Shown piece by piece: positions 38,465-48,718 of a stretch of DNA of 64,000 bases. The notes under the pieces are model-generated. The model was not told the DNA's origin. It ran no database searches and was given only the letters and a program-made list of their open reading frames with translations. The DNA is taken from positions 25,569 to 89,568 of the forward strand of contig JACDGV010000013.1 in assembly GCA_013821425.1 (NCBI GenBank), read 5' to 3'. Made by a program: the position numbers and the translations under genes. The first letter of the stretch is position 1. Every line of letters starts with the position of its first letter. This DNA comes from Nitrosospira sp. (GTDB lineage Bacteria; Pseudomonadota; Gammaproteobacteria; Burkholderiales; Nitrosomonadaceae).

Positions 38465-40126
38465 TCAGGAAGACGCGCGCAGCTTCTCCTTGGGCACATT
38501 GCTGCCATGGAAGCCGTTACCCGATTCCACTCCTTGGCCCCTGAGGTAGTCTTCGTAGCCACCCTTGAAATCGATGATCCCTTCGGGCTTCATTTCGAGC
38601 ACGCGGGTCGCAAGCGATGAAACGAATTCACGATCATGAGAAACGAAAATCAGCGTGCCCGTGTATTTCTCCAGGGTGGCGTTAAGAGACTCAATGGATT
38701 CCATGTCCAGATGGTTGGTGGGTTCGTCCATGAGCAGCACGTTGTTTTTTTGCAGCATGAGCTTGCCGAACAGCATTCGGCCTTCCTCTCCGCCGGAAAT
38801 GACTTTCACCGATTTCTTTACTTCGTCGCCAGAGAACAGGAGCCTTCCAAGCACGCTGCGCACAGCCTGATCGTCGTCGTACTCGCGGCGCCACTGCGTC
38901 ATCCAGTCGGTGAGGGACATATCCGTTTCAAAATCGGCGGCATGATCTTGCGCAAAGTAGCCGGGACGGGCTTTCTCTGTCCACTTCACCTCACCCGCAT
39001 CCGGCGCCAGTTCCCCGGTAAGACAGCGCAGCAGGGTCGTCTTGCCGATACCGTTGGGACCGATGATCGCGATTTTCTCGCCTGCTTCGACGTTGAGGCT
39101 GAATTTCTTGAGGAGCGGTTTATCCAGGCCGGGGAAATGCTTGCTGATACTTTGCACTGACACGGCCAGCCGATGCAGCTTTTCTCTCTCATCGACATCC
39201 AGGCGGATATAGGGATACTGGCGGCTGGAAGGTTTTACATCTTCGAGCTTTATTTTTTCGATCTGGCGAGCCCGGCTCGTTGCTTGCCGGGCCTTCGAAG
39301 CATTGGCGGAAAAGCGGCTGACGAACGATTGCAGCTCTGCAATCTGGGTTTTCTTCTTGGCATTTTCGGCCAGCATGCGTTCTCGCACTTGAGTGGCGGC
39401 GGTCATGTATTCGTCGTAGTTTCCGGGATAGATTCGGATTTCGCCATAATCCAGATCGGCCATATGAGTACAGACGCTGTTCAGAAAATGACGGTCATGG
39501 GAAATAATGACGATCGTGCTCCTGCTTGCGTTGATGACATCCTCGAGCCAGCGGATGGTGTTGATATCGAGATTATTCGTCGGTTCGTCGAGCAGCAGAA
39601 TTTCAGGGTCGGCAAAGAGCGCCTGCGCCAGCAATACACGCAGCTTGAATCCAGGTGCGATGGCGCTCATTAGCCCTGGGTGTTGCGATAGCGGGATACC
39701 CACTCCCAGGAGCAACTCTCCGGCGCGCGCTTCAGCCGAATAGCCATCAAGTTCGGCGAACTGCGCCTCAAGTTCCGCAGCTTGCATGTAGTCAGCTTCC
39801 GTGGCCTCGGGATTGGCATAGATGGCATCGCGCTCCTCCTTTACACGCCACAACTCGGCGTGTCCCATCATAACGGTATCGATCACAGGGCAATTCTCGA
39901 AAGCGAACTGGTCCTGGCGCAATTTACCAACTCGCTCGCCGGCGTCAATGCTGATGTTGCCGGCGGTCGGTTCCAGATCGCCGCCCAGTATCTTCATGAA
40001 CGTGGACTTGCCGCAGCCGTTGGCACCGATCAGGCCATAGCGGTTTCCATCCCCGAATTTGACCGAGACATTTTCAAACAGGGGCTTGGCCCCGAATTGC
40101 ATAGTGATGTTGGCGGTAGTGATCAA
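38465..40126 (-). CDS. ABC-F family ATPase, YbiT-like
   Basis: A soluble protein with two ABC ATPase domains and no membrane segments, of the ribosome-associated ABC-F class. Walker [10 protein letters not shown] lies near residue 38 and GPNGIGKTT near 350, with [10 protein letters not shown] and [10 protein letters not shown] as the two Walker B regions. The first signature is the unusual [14 protein letters not shown], the form seen in YbiT, rather than LSGG. At 553 residues it is slightly longer than E. coli YbiT. The start is TTG with AAGG about ten bases upstream. It is convergent with ampD, with 35 bases between their stops. Confidence 0.9.
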   Translation of the reverse strand: MITTANITMQFGAKPLFENVSVKFGDGNRYGLIGANGCGKSTFMKILGGDLEPTAGNISIDAGERVGKLRQDQFAFENCPVIDTVMMGHAELWRVKEERDAIYANPEATEADYMQAAELEAQFAELDGYSAEARAGELLLGVGIPLSQHPGLMSAIAPGFKLRVLLAQALFADPEILLLDEPTNNLDINTIRWLEDVINASRSTIVIISHDRHFLNSVCTHMADLDYGEIRIYPGNYDEYMTAATQVRERMLAENAKKKTQIAELQSFVSRFSANASKARQATSRARQIEKIKLEDVKPSSRQYPYIRLDVDEREKLHRLAVSVQSISKHFPGLDKPLLKKFSLNVEAGEKIAIIGPNGIGKTTLLRCLTGELAPDAGEVKWTEKARPGYFAQDHAADFETDMSLTDWMTQWRREYDDDQAVRSVLGRLLFSGDEVKKSVKVISGGEEGRMLFGKLMLQKNNVLLMDEPTNHLDMESIESLNATLEKYTGTLIFVSHDREFVSSLATRVLEMKPEGIIDFKGGYEDYLRGQGVESGNGFHGSNVPKEKLRASS

Positions 40127-40158
40127 AGCGGTATACCTTAGAAAGAGATAAACCCTCT

Positions 40159-40187
40159 ATTATATACGTTTTTGGAAATATCCAATA
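40159..40187 (-). promoter_or_regulatory. Possible promoter for the ABC-F gene
   Basis: A TATAAT (40164-40159, minus strand) lies about 33 bases before the TTG start, with TTGGAT about 15 bases further upstream. The spacing is short, so only the -10 box is convincing. The rest of the 229-base space up to accA shows nothing else I can name. Confidence 0.35.
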
Positions 40188-40355
40188 CCGGGGGAAAGCC
40201 GGCTCAGCTCTAGCGGCTATCAGAACGTTCCTATCCGTGGCATACCAACCCATATTCCAGAGTTTTGGCATCCTGGTACGCCAAACGCGTGCTGGATTGG
40301 AGAGGCCCGAGGGCTTTCCTGTATCATTGCGGTTTCTTGATAATATTCGTGTTCC

Positions 40356-41324
40356 ATGAAGATCACCTTACTGGATTTTGAGCACCCGATCGCCGAGCTT
40401 GAAGCAAAAATAGAAGAATTGCGTTTTGCTCAAGATGATTCGGCTGTGGATATTTCAGCCGAAATCCACCGTTTGCAGAAAAAAAGCAAGTCGCTTACCA
40501 ACAGCATCTACGCGAAGCTCACGCCCTGGCAGATTTCGCAGGTTGCGCGGCATCCACAGCGTCCGTATACGCTCGACTACATTCAGCATCTGTTCACGGA
40601 TTTCGAAGAGCTTCACGGTGACCGGAGCTTTGCTGATGATCATGCCATCATCGGCGGGCTGGCGCGTTTTTTCGGCCAGCCGATAATGGTAATCGGGCAC
40701 CAGAAAGGACGCGACACGAAGGAAAAAATCCATCGTAATTTCGGCATGCCCAGGCCCGAAGGTTATCGCAAGGCGCTGCGTTTGATGTGTCTGGCGGAAA
40801 AATTCTCCGTGCCGCTGTTCACCTTCGTCGATACTCCAGGCGCATACCCTGGCATAGGTGCGGAAGAACGAGGTCAGTCCGAGGCCATCGGGAGAAACCT
40901 GTACGTCCTGGCGGAGTTGAAAGTTCCGATCATCTGCACCATTATCGGCGAAGGCGGTTCAGGCGGAGCGCTGGCGGTGGCAGTGGGAGATGTGGTGCAT
41001 ATGCTGCAATACGCAACCTATTCTGTCATTTCTCCCGAGGGCTGTGCTTCCATTCTCTGGAAAAGCGCGGACAAGGCGCCGGAAGCTGCCGAAATCATGG
41101 GCATCACCGCGCACCGCCTCAAAACGATGGGCCTGATCGACAGGATCATCAATGAGCCTCCCGGCGGAGCCCAACGCGACTACCTCGCCACCATGCAAGC
41201 CGTAAGGGCCTCATTGGAAGAATCTCTCCAGCACCTGCAAGGCCAGTCTGCGGAGTCGTTACTGGAGAAACGTTTCGAGCGGCTGATGGGATATGGCAAG
41301 TACAAGGAAGTCAAGATCAAATAG
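40356..41324 (+). CDS. accA: Acetyl-CoA carboxylase carboxyltransferase subunit alpha
   Basis: Part of the carboxyltransferase that moves CO2 from biotin to acetyl-CoA, the committed step of fatty-acid synthesis; it works with AccD, which is not in this window. The 322-residue sequence has the N-terminal coiled region ([17 protein letters not shown]), the crotonase-fold core with [20 protein letters not shown] near residue 155, and [10 protein letters not shown] near 200. Length is normal. Its last 32 bases overlap the start of tilS, implying coupled translation. Confidence 0.97.
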   Translation: MKITLLDFEHPIAELEAKIEELRFAQDDSAVDISAEIHRLQKKSKSLTNSIYAKLTPWQISQVARHPQRPYTLDYIQHLFTDFEELHGDRSFADDHAIIGGLARFFGQPIMVIGHQKGRDTKEKIHRNFGMPRPEGYRKALRLMCLAEKFSVPLFTFVDTPGAYPGIGAEERGQSEAIGRNLYVLAELKVPIICTIIGEGGSGGALAVAVGDVVHMLQYATYSVISPEGCASILWKSADKAPEAAEIMGITAHRLKTMGLIDRIINEPPGGAQRDYLATMQAVRASLEESLQHLQGQSAESLLEKRFERLMGYGKYKEVKIK

Positions 41325-42768
41325 CATTTCCCGCAGAGTAGAAGCGGTATTGCGCGACCATATCAGGCATGGCGACCGCATGGTTCTGGCGCTGAGCGGA
41401 GGCGTGGATTCGGTCGTGTTACTGGATGTACTTGTTCCATTATCGGTTCAGATGCAGTTCGAACTCTCCGCCATTCATGTCAATCACGGCATCAGCGCCA
41501 ATGCGGGCAAGTGGAACAGTTTCTGCCAGCGTCTATGCTGCTCGTGGGGCATTCTTCTTAAAACCCGCACGCTCAAAATCATCAAGGAACCCGGTCTCAG
41601 CCTGGAGGCTATTTCCCGCGAGGGGCGTTACTGCATATTCGGGAAACTGAAAGCCGATTATGTGGTGCTGGCACAACATCTGGACGATCAGGCTGAAACC
41701 CTGATGCTGCAGTTATTGCGGGGGGCGGGCGTGAAGGGTTTGTGTGCAATGCCTGTTTTGAGGAGGCTGTCCTCGGGTACCATGAATCCACCAACAGGAA
41801 TCAGCGGGAACGCACCAGGAGAGCGGAGCCGGACGCTCGATGGCCGGCCGGGGATATTAAGGCCAATGCTGCATGTGTCCCGCCGCGAAATCGAGGATTA
41901 CGCAAGAGAACATGCTCTGCAGTGGATTACCGATGAGAGCAACGACAACACCGCGTTCGACCGGAATTTCCTGCGTCATGATATCTTCCCTCAACTGGAA
42001 AAACGCTTCCCCTCGTATCGAATCGCCTTCCTGCGCGCCAGCAGGCATATGGCCGAGGCATCCGCTCTCCTTGATGAAGTGGCGGAAAGTGATAGCAGGG
42101 AATGTGTCCAGTCCGGAAAAATTCTCATTGAGAGCATGAGAAAACTGGGTTTTCTCCGCGCCAAGAACCTGTTGCGCCATACCTTGGCGCGGCAGGGCGC
42201 CATACTTCCCAGTGCCGTAAAACTGGAGGAAATCCTGCGCCAGCTGCTATCCTCGTGTCCGGATACAAAACTCCATGTGGTCTTCGGAAGTTCCGAAGTC
42301 CGCTGCTTTAGGGGCCTGGTCTACATACGCAAAGCACGACCGTCAACAACGGCGGTGGCGCGCATTTCCCACCCAGACGAATGGCGCCTGCCGTGGCAGG
42401 GAGAAAAGCGGGTTGTTATTGCCGAACTAGGCGGCACGCTGCGATTCACGAGCCGTAAAGGTGTGGGAATCAGTTTCCAAAAACTCACACAGTTTCCCGT
42501 CACGATCCGCCTGCGAAGGGGAGGAGAACGCCTTCGGCCGGATTGCAACCGTCCGCGCCGCAGCGTTAAGAATCTTCTCCAGGAAGCGGCGATGCCGCCA
42601 TGGGAGCGGGAAACACTGCCGTTGATATTCAGTGGCGACCATCTCGCGGGCGTCCCGGGCATCGGAGTGAGCTGCGAGTTTCAGGCGGCTGCCGGCGAAG
42701 AGGGGGTGGTGGTGGAATGGCAGCCCCGAAACGCCGTCCAAGGTTCAGGAAGCCCGGGCTGGGCATAA
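41293..42768 (+). CDS. tilS: tRNA(Ile)-lysidine synthetase
   Basis: Modifies C34 of the CAU-anticodon isoleucine tRNA to lysidine so that it reads AUA. The PP-loop SGGVDS lies near residue 35 and the N-terminal synthetase domain continues to about 230 ([19 protein letters not shown] near 120). The C-terminal tRNA-binding domains end near 470. At 491 residues it is slightly long, partly from a Pro/Gly/Ser-rich insert near 165-185. The ATG lies inside accA, so the two genes form an overlapping pair. Confidence 0.95.
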   Translation: MASTRKSRSNSISRRVEAVLRDHIRHGDRMVLALSGGVDSVVLLDVLVPLSVQMQFELSAIHVNHGISANAGKWNSFCQRLCCSWGILLKTRTLKIIKEPGLSLEAISREGRYCIFGKLKADYVVLAQHLDDQAETLMLQLLRGAGVKGLCAMPVLRRLSSGTMNPPTGISGNAPGERSRTLDGRPGILRPMLHVSRREIEDYAREHALQWITDESNDNTAFDRNFLRHDIFPQLEKRFPSYRIAFLRASRHMAEASALLDEVAESDSRECVQSGKILIESMRKLGFLRAKNLLRHTLARQGAILPSAVKLEEILRQLLSSCPDTKLHVVFGSSEVRCFRGLVYIRKARPSTTAVARISHPDEWRLPWQGEKRVVIAELGGTLRFTSRKGVGISFQKLTQFPVTIRLRRGGERLRPDCNRPRRSVKNLLQEAAMPPWERETLPLIFSGDHLAGVPGIGVSCEFQAAAGEEGVVVEWQPRNAVQGSGSPGWA

Positions 42769-42816
42769 TCGGCCAGGGCTGCCGATTATGCAGTGAGCGG
42801 CGGCAAGCAGCACGCT

Positions 42817-43512
42817 TTACTGCAGCTCGAAAACCAGCACCTCTGCCTCCCTGCCATGATCGAGCGTCAGGCTGCTTGCATCGGTAATGATGGCCGCATC
42901 TCCCGCCAGGAGGGCAGTTCCGTTAAGCGAGACGCTGCCGCGGGCGATATGGACATAAACGGAGCAGTGGGCAGGAATCGTTCGCTCCACGCGTTCGTCT
43001 GCATTCACTAGCGCGGCGAAGATTTTCCCATGCGAATGAATGGTAACAGAGTCCTCCGCGCCATCCGGCGAGGCGATGAGACGGAGTCTGCCGCGCTTTT
43101 CCGCGTCGGCAAAATACCTTTCCTCATAGCTGGGGCGGACGCCGGTGATATTGGGAATCAGCCAGATTTGCAGAAAATGGACTTTCTCGGTCGGCGAAGG
43201 ATTGAACTCGCTATGCTGCACACCGGTACCTGCGCTCATGCGCTGAACATTGCCTGGACGAATAATGGAACGGGTTCCCGTCGTATCCTTGTGTGCCAAA
43301 GTTCCCTCCAGCACATAGCTGACGATCTCCATGTCACGGTGGCCGTGCATGCCGAATCCTTGACCAGGCTCTACAGTGTCATCGTTGATGACACGCAGCG
43401 CCCGGAACTGAATATATCTCGGGTCGTAATAGTCTCCAAAAGAAAAGCTGTGCCAGGAATTCAGCCAGCTGTTATGCACGTGGCCACGATCCTGGGAGCG
43501 GCGCAATTCCAT
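42817..43512 (-). CDS. Pirin-family bicupin
   Basis: A 231-residue pirin/YhhW-type protein. The N-terminal cupin carries the metal ligands HGHRDME and a later H-x-x-E in GVQHSEF; the C-terminal cupin is more degenerate. Relatives include quercetin 2,3-dioxygenase-like enzymes and redox-sensing regulators, so the function here is open. I chose the ATG at 43512 (MELRRS) because it matches the family N-terminus and has AGGAGA nine bases upstream; the frame could extend to 43659, but that would overlap the MFS gene. It follows the MFS gene by 100 bases on the same strand. Confidence 0.88.
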   Translation of the reverse strand: MELRRSQDRGHVHNSWLNSWHSFSFGDYYDPRYIQFRALRVINDDTVEPGQGFGMHGHRDMEIVSYVLEGTLAHKDTTGTRSIIRPGNVQRMSAGTGVQHSEFNPSPTEKVHFLQIWLIPNITGVRPSYEERYFADAEKRGRLRLIASPDGAEDSVTIHSHGKIFAALVNADERVERTIPAHCSVYVHIARGSVSLNGTALLAGDAAIITDASSLTLDHGREAEVLVFELQ

Positions 43513-43612
43513 GATGTGTGTTCTCCTGATAAACAAAACGGCTGGCAGTGGGCAGGACTGCGCCCGGTTGCTTTCACGGCAAGCCAGAAAGCAATTTGCA
43601 GGATCAACGGCT

Positions 43613-45268
43613 TCATGTCCCAGCTGCCATTGAGCTGTCGGTGGGCGCCTTTGGCGCACCCCCTACAAAATGCGACACACGGGGCGGCCTTCTGCCAACG
43701 TGAAAACGTTGCACGATTTCCTGGACCCGCTGGTCTTCGCGTGTGACTCGCGCATGCTGGCGTAAATGGTCAAGCCATGAATCATGCTGGAAGAGTTCCA
43801 CATAACGCCCGGGCACGGCAATGTCCTCAAAAACACCCCAACTGAAGGCGCCATCGCGCCGGCGTATTGTACCGAGTTGCTGCATTGCGCCCAGGAAGGC
43901 GTCGCGCTGTTCCAGCGTAATCTCGTATTCGACCGTAATCAGCACAGGTCCGCGATCCTTCTCCACATTCCCCGCTTCCACCGGGGGTGGCCAATGATAA
44001 GACGGCGACAGATCAGGTACTTCCGCGCCGCCGAGACTGATTCCACGTACCGCCAGCGCGGCCATCATGGCCCCCATAGCCGATAGCACAAGTGCAGCGG
44101 GAATTCCGGCAACGGCGGCAACCGATCCCCACAAGAGGCTGCCGAGCGTCATGGCAGCGGAGAATATCATAATGTAGAGAGACAAAGCCCGGCCCCGGAC
44201 CCAGGCCGGCACCGAGAGCTGCGCGGCGACCTGCAGCGACGACAGAACACTTACCCACGCCGCGCCGGAAACTGTCATGACAGCATACAGTACAAACTCG
44301 CTCCGGATCGTTGCCAGGGCTATGATAGTCAACGCGTAGACCATGCTCGCGCCAAGCACGAGGTGGTCACGCGAGATACGTGACTGTAGCCATGGTAAAA
44401 CGATGACAGCGGCCACTGCCCCGAGGCCCACAAACGCCAGCAGGAAACCGTAGGTATGTGGGCCGCCGTCCAGCTCATTTCTGGCGATAAGCGGGAGCAG
44501 TGCCCATGCGGAGATCGTGAACAGAATGAAAGCGGCTGCACGGACCAGCACGGCACGGAATGGCGATGCCCTGCGGGCATAGCGCAGGCCCGCGCGCAAG
44601 GCCTGGAAGAAGCGCTCGGGCGGCAGGGTACTTTCATCCGGTTCGCGCTTCCAGTACCACAGCATTACGATCATACCCACGAACGTGATCGTGTTGAGGC
44701 TATAAGCCGCCCATGCGCCAAACTGCGAAAGCAACAGGCCGCCTATGGCAGGACCGATGGAACGCGAGATGTTCATCGATAGCGATCCCAGCGCCACCGC
44801 TTGCGGCAACATGGCTCCAGGAACGAGCTCTGGGCCGGTCACGTTCAAGGCGGGCGTCGACATCGCTGCGCCAATACCGAGGGAAAAGGTCAGGAGCAAC
44901 AGATTAGCGGGATCAAGCTGATCGATGGCGGCCAGGAACGCTAGGGTCGCTGCTGACAGCGCCATCCATACTTGCGTGGCGAGCAAATAGCGGCGGCGAT
45001 CGACAATATCGGTGAGCGCGCCGGCAACCATCGCAAACAGCACCATCGGCAACGCAGCCGCTGCTTGCACCAGGGACACCATTACCGGCGACGAAGACAG
45101 ATCGGTCATCACCCAGCCAGACGCCACTCCGTTGATCCAGGTGCCGATGTTGGAACCGAGCGCAGCCAGCCAGAATACCCGGAATACAGGTACACCCAAA
45201 GGTCCCCAGGCGCTGGCGTCCGGAATAGGCGAGGCGGTATTTTCGTTCGGCTTGCTCACATTACTCAA
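43613..45268 (-). CDS. MFS exporter (EntS/MFS_3 type) with C-terminal monooxygenase-like domain
   Basis: A 551-residue protein. Residues about 20-430 form a 12-helix major facilitator of the EntS-like DHA3 group (AGALTDIVDRRRYLL between helices 2 and 3). The last 110 residues (from VLITVEYEI) form a ferredoxin-like fold resembling antibiotic-biosynthesis monooxygenase or Dabb domains. Such fusions are known in this MFS group, but their substrates mostly are not. Export of a small molecule is inferred. EntS exports enterobactin, so a second siderophore exporter is conceivable, but the gene is 10 kb from the siderophore locus. Its neighbour downstream is the pirin gene. Confidence 0.88.
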   Translation of the reverse strand: MSNVSKPNENTASPIPDASAWGPLGVPVFRVFWLAALGSNIGTWINGVASGWVMTDLSSSPVMVSLVQAAAALPMVLFAMVAGALTDIVDRRRYLLATQVWMALSAATLAFLAAIDQLDPANLLLLTFSLGIGAAMSTPALNVTGPELVPGAMLPQAVALGSLSMNISRSIGPAIGGLLLSQFGAWAAYSLNTITFVGMIVMLWYWKREPDESTLPPERFFQALRAGLRYARRASPFRAVLVRAAAFILFTISAWALLPLIARNELDGGPHTYGFLLAFVGLGAVAAVIVLPWLQSRISRDHLVLGASMVYALTIIALATIRSEFVLYAVMTVSGAAWVSVLSSLQVAAQLSVPAWVRGRALSLYIMIFSAAMTLGSLLWGSVAAVAGIPAALVLSAMGAMMAALAVRGISLGGAEVPDLSPSYHWPPPVEAGNVEKDRGPVLITVEYEITLEQRDAFLGAMQQLGTIRRRDGAFSWGVFEDIAVPGRYVELFQHDSWLDHLRQHARVTREDQRVQEIVQRFHVGRRPPRVSHFVGGAPKAPTDSSMAAGT

Positions 45269-45587
45269 AAGTTTTCATCCGCAGCGCTACGCCTGCTCCG
45301 TGTATTTATGTCCCCGGATATTTACATCCCAAATGTCGGCGCCCCTCGGCTCATGCACCTCAGCTCTGACTCATCGGTTGGCGGTGCGGCAGGCCTGTTA
45401 TGACTCGCCGCAGGTGTGCGACCCGGCCGGGCGCGATGTTCCGGGTAGTCATGCCGGCGCGGTCGGGCGTGAGCAGGCTCCGATTCGATTCCCGCACCGG
45501 CGCACCACCCAATAATTGTCTATAGCAGATAGAGCACGCTTATTCACACAGGTTCGGCATAATTTTTTTACGGTCTATGTGGTTTTC
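45269..45587. other. Non-coding spacer before a pseudogene; tRNA-3'-end-like patch
   Basis: No gene is supported here. Near 45487-45512 the sequence resembles the T loop and CCA end of a tRNA (TTCGATT followed by CCCGC and ending CACCA). The matching 5' half is absent and the T stem does not pair, so it is at best a remnant. Confidence 0.3.
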
Positions 45588-45774
45588 AGCGAAGCTCGAA
45601 CTCGGGAGATAGGCGATGACGTCTGGATAGGCGGGGGCGTCATCATCTGCCCCGGCGCACGGATCGGTGCGCGGTCAGTCGTAGGAGCTGGGAGCGTGGT
45701 GACGAAAGACATACCCGAAGGCGTATGTTGTCGTGGACAACCCCTGCCGCATTTTGCGAGAAATCGGAGAATAA
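45588..45774 (+). pseudogene. Remnant of a hexapeptide O-acetyltransferase (Maa/NodL type), truncated and frameshifted
   Basis: From about 45606 the frame encodes [21 protein letters not shown] and then [13 protein letters not shown], the left-handed beta-helix end of maltose/sugar O-acetyltransferases. The roughly 120 N-terminal residues of that family are missing upstream. At about 45724-45727 the reading shifts by one base. In the new frame [15 protein letters not shown] follows and ends at TAA 45772-45774, exactly how the family's C-terminus should read. So this is a decayed fragment with a single-base insertion, lying against radA. Confidence 0.8.
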
Positions 45775-45979
45775 CCAAAAAACCGTCAAGACTAGCACGG
45801 ACCACCCGCATTACTGTTTGGCGGACATTGCTTCGCATAATGGGCAGAGACAGATGCCAACCGATATTTGCGAATTAAGGCGGGAGCGGGCACGGTATTC
45901 CGAACAGAGTACAATAGTCCGTTCGCACCGGTTCATTCAGGCGGCAATGGCACCACGCAACATTTTACTCTTCTCTCCG

Positions 45980-47329
45980 ATGGCTAAAACCAAATCCACG
46001 TATTCCTGCACCGAATGCGGCGGCCAGACCTTGAAGTGGCAGGGCCAGTGTCCGCATTGTCAAGCGTGGAACACGCTGGTCGAGGTCATCGCCGATAAAC
46101 CAGTATCGCGCTTTACGGCTGTTTCGGAAGTTGGCCAGGTGCAAAGCTTGAGCGACGTGGAGGCTGGGGAGGAGGAGCGTTATACCACGGGTGTGGCCGA
46201 GTTTGACCGCGTGCTGGGCGGCGGTCTGGTCCAGGGAGGAGTGGTCTTGTTGGGGGGTGATCCGGGAATTGGGAAATCCACGCTGTTGCTGCAAGCACTG
46301 TGTGACATGTCTGCCGCGCGCAACGTGCTTTATGTCACGGGAGAAGAGTCGGCGCGGCAGGTGGCGCTACGGGCAAAACGGCTTGTGCTGGACGCGAGGG
46401 CAGTCCATTTGCTGGCGGAAATCCAGCTGGAGCGGATCCAGTCGTTATTGGTCGAGCGAAAGCCCGATGTAGCAGTGATCGATTCGATCCAGACGGTTTA
46501 TTCCGAAGCACTGCAATCCGCGCCCGGATCCGTCGCCCAGGTGCGCGAGTGTGCCGCTCAATTGACGCGGCTGGCCAAGGCTGGGGGCACCTGTATTATC
46601 CTGGTGGGACATGTCACCAAGGAGGGTGCGCTGGCCGGGCCGCGCGTGCTGGAGCACATGGTGGACACGGTACTCTATTTCGAGGGCGATACCCATTCCA
46701 GTTTTCGCCTGATCCGTGCCTTCAAGAATCGCTTCGGGGCGGTAAACGAACTGGGCGTATTTGCCATGACTGAAAAAGGCTTGCGCGAGGTGAGCAATCC
46801 TTCGGCGTTATTCCTTTCTCACCATGGAGGTCAGGTGCCGGGTTCCTGCGTCATGGTGACCCAGGAAGGCACCCGACCGTTGCTGGTGGAGATTCAGGCT
46901 CTGGTGGACGAGGCGCACGCGCCGAATCCCCGGCGGTTGAGCGTGGGGCTGGAACAGAATCGGCTTGCAATGTTGCTGGCAGTGTTGCATCGGCACGCGG
47001 GGATCGCCTGTTTTGACCAAGACGTGTTCGTAAACGCCGTGGGGGGCGTGAAGATTACCGAGCCGGGCGCCGATCTGGCGGTGTTGCTTGCCATTATTTC
47101 TTCGCTCAAGAACAAGCCGCTGCCGGAAAAAATGGTGGTATTTGGCGAAGTGGGGTTGGCAGGAGAAGTGCGCCCTGTGCAGCGCGGGTTGGAACGGCTG
47201 AAAGAAGCGGCAAAACTGGGTTTTGTTCAGGCTCTCATTCCCAGAGCTAACAAGCCAAAACACCCGCCGGCAGGGATCGAAATCATCGAGATAGGGCGCG
47301 TGGATGAAGCGGTAGAAAAAATACGCTGA
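45980..47329 (+). CDS. radA: DNA repair protein RadA
   Basis: A RecA-like ATPase that promotes branch migration in recombination repair. From MAKTKSTYSC it is 449 residues, with a zinc finger CTECGGQTLKWQGQCPHC (residues about 10-27) and Walker A GGDPGIGKST near 95. The RadA-specific KNRFG lies near 250, and a C-terminal Lon-protease-like domain from about 280 has no catalytic Ser/Lys role. The frame runs up to 45725, but the region before 45980 is pseudogene and spacer. An ATG at 45947 is an alternative, and neither has a strong Shine-Dalgarno. Confidence 0.95.
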   Translation: MAKTKSTYSCTECGGQTLKWQGQCPHCQAWNTLVEVIADKPVSRFTAVSEVGQVQSLSDVEAGEEERYTTGVAEFDRVLGGGLVQGGVVLLGGDPGIGKSTLLLQALCDMSAARNVLYVTGEESARQVALRAKRLVLDARAVHLLAEIQLERIQSLLVERKPDVAVIDSIQTVYSEALQSAPGSVAQVRECAAQLTRLAKAGGTCIILVGHVTKEGALAGPRVLEHMVDTVLYFEGDTHSSFRLIRAFKNRFGAVNELGVFAMTEKGLREVSNPSALFLSHHGGQVPGSCVMVTQEGTRPLLVEIQALVDEAHAPNPRRLSVGLEQNRLAMLLAVLHRHAGIACFDQDVFVNAVGGVKITEPGADLAVLLAIISSLKNKPLPEKMVVFGEVGLAGEVRPVQRGLERLKEAAKLGFVQALIPRANKPKHPPAGIEIIEIGRVDEAVEKIR

Positions 47330-47369
47330 GGCGGCGGGGCAAAGGAAACCCTTCTGGAGGGAAAAAAGC

Positions 47370-48182
47370 ATGAGTGGCCAGACGCGTTCCCAGCTACGGT
47401 GGCTGGGCATTCTGTCGATTGGCGTTTTTCTGGTCGCCGGGATTGCTCCGCCCTTTCCTCAGCCCCTGGAGTATCACCAGTTTGCAGACCGGCGAATTTA
47501 TTTCGGGATTCCTAATTTTGTCAATGTTGTTTCGAACCTTGCATTTCTGCTTGTCGGGATAGCAGGCCTGGGGTTTCTGTTTTCCAGAGGATCGTTTGGG
47601 GAAGTGTTTACCGAATCGCGGGAACGTTGGCCTTACGTGGTTCTCTTCGTGAGCGTCGCGCTGGCGGGCATAGGCTCGGCGTACTATCATCTGACACCGG
47701 ATAATGACCGTCTAGTGTGGGACCGGCTGCCAATAGCCACTGCCGTTATGGCGCTGCTTGCCGCGACGATCAGCGAACGGGTCAGCCCAAAAGCAAGTTT
47801 ATGGTTGTTGCCTGTCCTGGCCGTGATTGGCGCGGGCAGCGCGCTGCACTGGTCCTGGAGTGAGCAGCGTGGGGTTGGCAACCTGAACTTTTATATCGTT
47901 GTGCAGTTCTATTCGCTTTTGGTAATTATTCTGCTGGTCAAGTTTTTTCCGTGCCGGTATACACGCGGAACCGATATATATATAGCGCTTGCATGGTACG
48001 GCCTCGCCAAACTGGCGGAAATCGCGGATGAGCAAATGTATGATCTAGGGCATTTGATAAGCGGTCACACGGCAAAGCATCTGCTGGCCGCGGGGAGCAT
48101 CTACTGGCTGTTGCGCATGCTCCGAAAACGTAGGGCCGAGCCGAAAGAAATGGAGAGTCCGCTTCACGAACGAATCTACTGA
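47370..48182 (+). CDS. CREST-superfamily membrane hydrolase (alkaline-ceramidase-like)
   Basis: A 270-residue inner-membrane protein with about seven hydrophobic segments. It carries the CREST pattern shared with alkaline ceramidases and PAQR receptors. A Ser lies in the second helix region (VVSNLAFLL), S-x-YYHLTPDND lies near residue 107, and HTAKH near the C-terminus would complete a metal-binding His set. The substrate is unknown; bacterial members are poorly characterised and need not act on ceramides. The ATG has GGAGGG upstream. It follows radA by 40 bases and may be co-transcribed. Confidence 0.75.
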   Translation: MSGQTRSQLRWLGILSIGVFLVAGIAPPFPQPLEYHQFADRRIYFGIPNFVNVVSNLAFLLVGIAGLGFLFSRGSFGEVFTESRERWPYVVLFVSVALAGIGSAYYHLTPDNDRLVWDRLPIATAVMALLAATISERVSPKASLWLLPVLAVIGAGSALHWSWSEQRGVGNLNFYIVVQFYSLLVIILLVKFFPCRYTRGTDIYIALAWYGLAKLAEIADEQMYDLGHLISGHTAKHLLAAGSIYWLLRMLRKRRAEPKEMESPLHERIY

Positions 48183-48254
48183 TAAGTATAGCATCTGGTA
48201 TACGCCGAGCTTATCGGAGGTTGTGGGTCTTCATGGGACATCAAGGAGGGTGAA

Positions 48255-48641
48255 GTGCATCTCATAGAAGCTTATGAACTCATGGGCGGGGAAGCCGCCG
48301 TGCGCCGTCTCGTGGATCGTTTTTACGATCTGATGGACGAGGACCCGGACTATTACGGCATACGCAAGCTTCATCCCCAGGATTTGTCCAGTTCCCGGCA
48401 GAAATTGTTCATGTTCCTGTGCGGTTTTATGGGCGGTCCATCCTTGTATGCTGAAAAATATGGAGAGCCGCGAATGCGAACCCGTCATATGCCGTTTTCC
48501 ATCGGCATTTCCGAGCGCGATCAGTGGTTATGCTGCATGAACCGCGCAATGGTGGACGTCGGATTAGACGAAGAACTGTGCGGGAATCTGGCCAAGGCAT
48601 TTTATCAGACAGCCGATTTCATGCGTAATCAGCCCGAATAA
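48255..48641 (+). CDS. Group II truncated haemoglobin (TrHbO)
   Basis: A 128-residue 2-over-2 globin that binds haem, and through it O2 or NO. Expected features are visible: Tyr (B10 region, FYDLMD), the proximal His in MRTRHMPF near residue 76 and the group II Trp (G8) in ERDQWLCCM near 92. The start is GTG with a near-perfect AAGGAGG at six bases, better than any other start around it. Detoxifying or sensing reactive nitrogen would suit an ammonia oxidiser, but that is inference. It is 72 bases after the CREST gene. Confidence 0.93.
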   Translation: MHLIEAYELMGGEAAVRRLVDRFYDLMDEDPDYYGIRKLHPQDLSSSRQKLFMFLCGFMGGPSLYAEKYGEPRMRTRHMPFSIGISERDQWLCCMNRAMVDVGLDEELCGNLAKAFYQTADFMRNQPE

Positions 48642-48718
48642 ACAAAATGACCGGTCCGCCGGTCGCTCCTAATCAATGTTTTGTTCCTGGGACGAAGGTA
48701 TAAACCAGGCCATTCAGG

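Noticed and set aside
45487..45512. Possible tRNA gene from a T-loop and CCA-like end
   Set aside because: The T stem does not pair and no acceptor 5' strand or anticodon arm lies upstream. It could be a remnant at most.
45725..45979. 85-residue N-terminal extension of RadA
   Set aside because: The sequence corresponds to the acetyltransferase pseudogene and spacer in another frame; RadA proteins begin at the zinc finger just after MAKTK.
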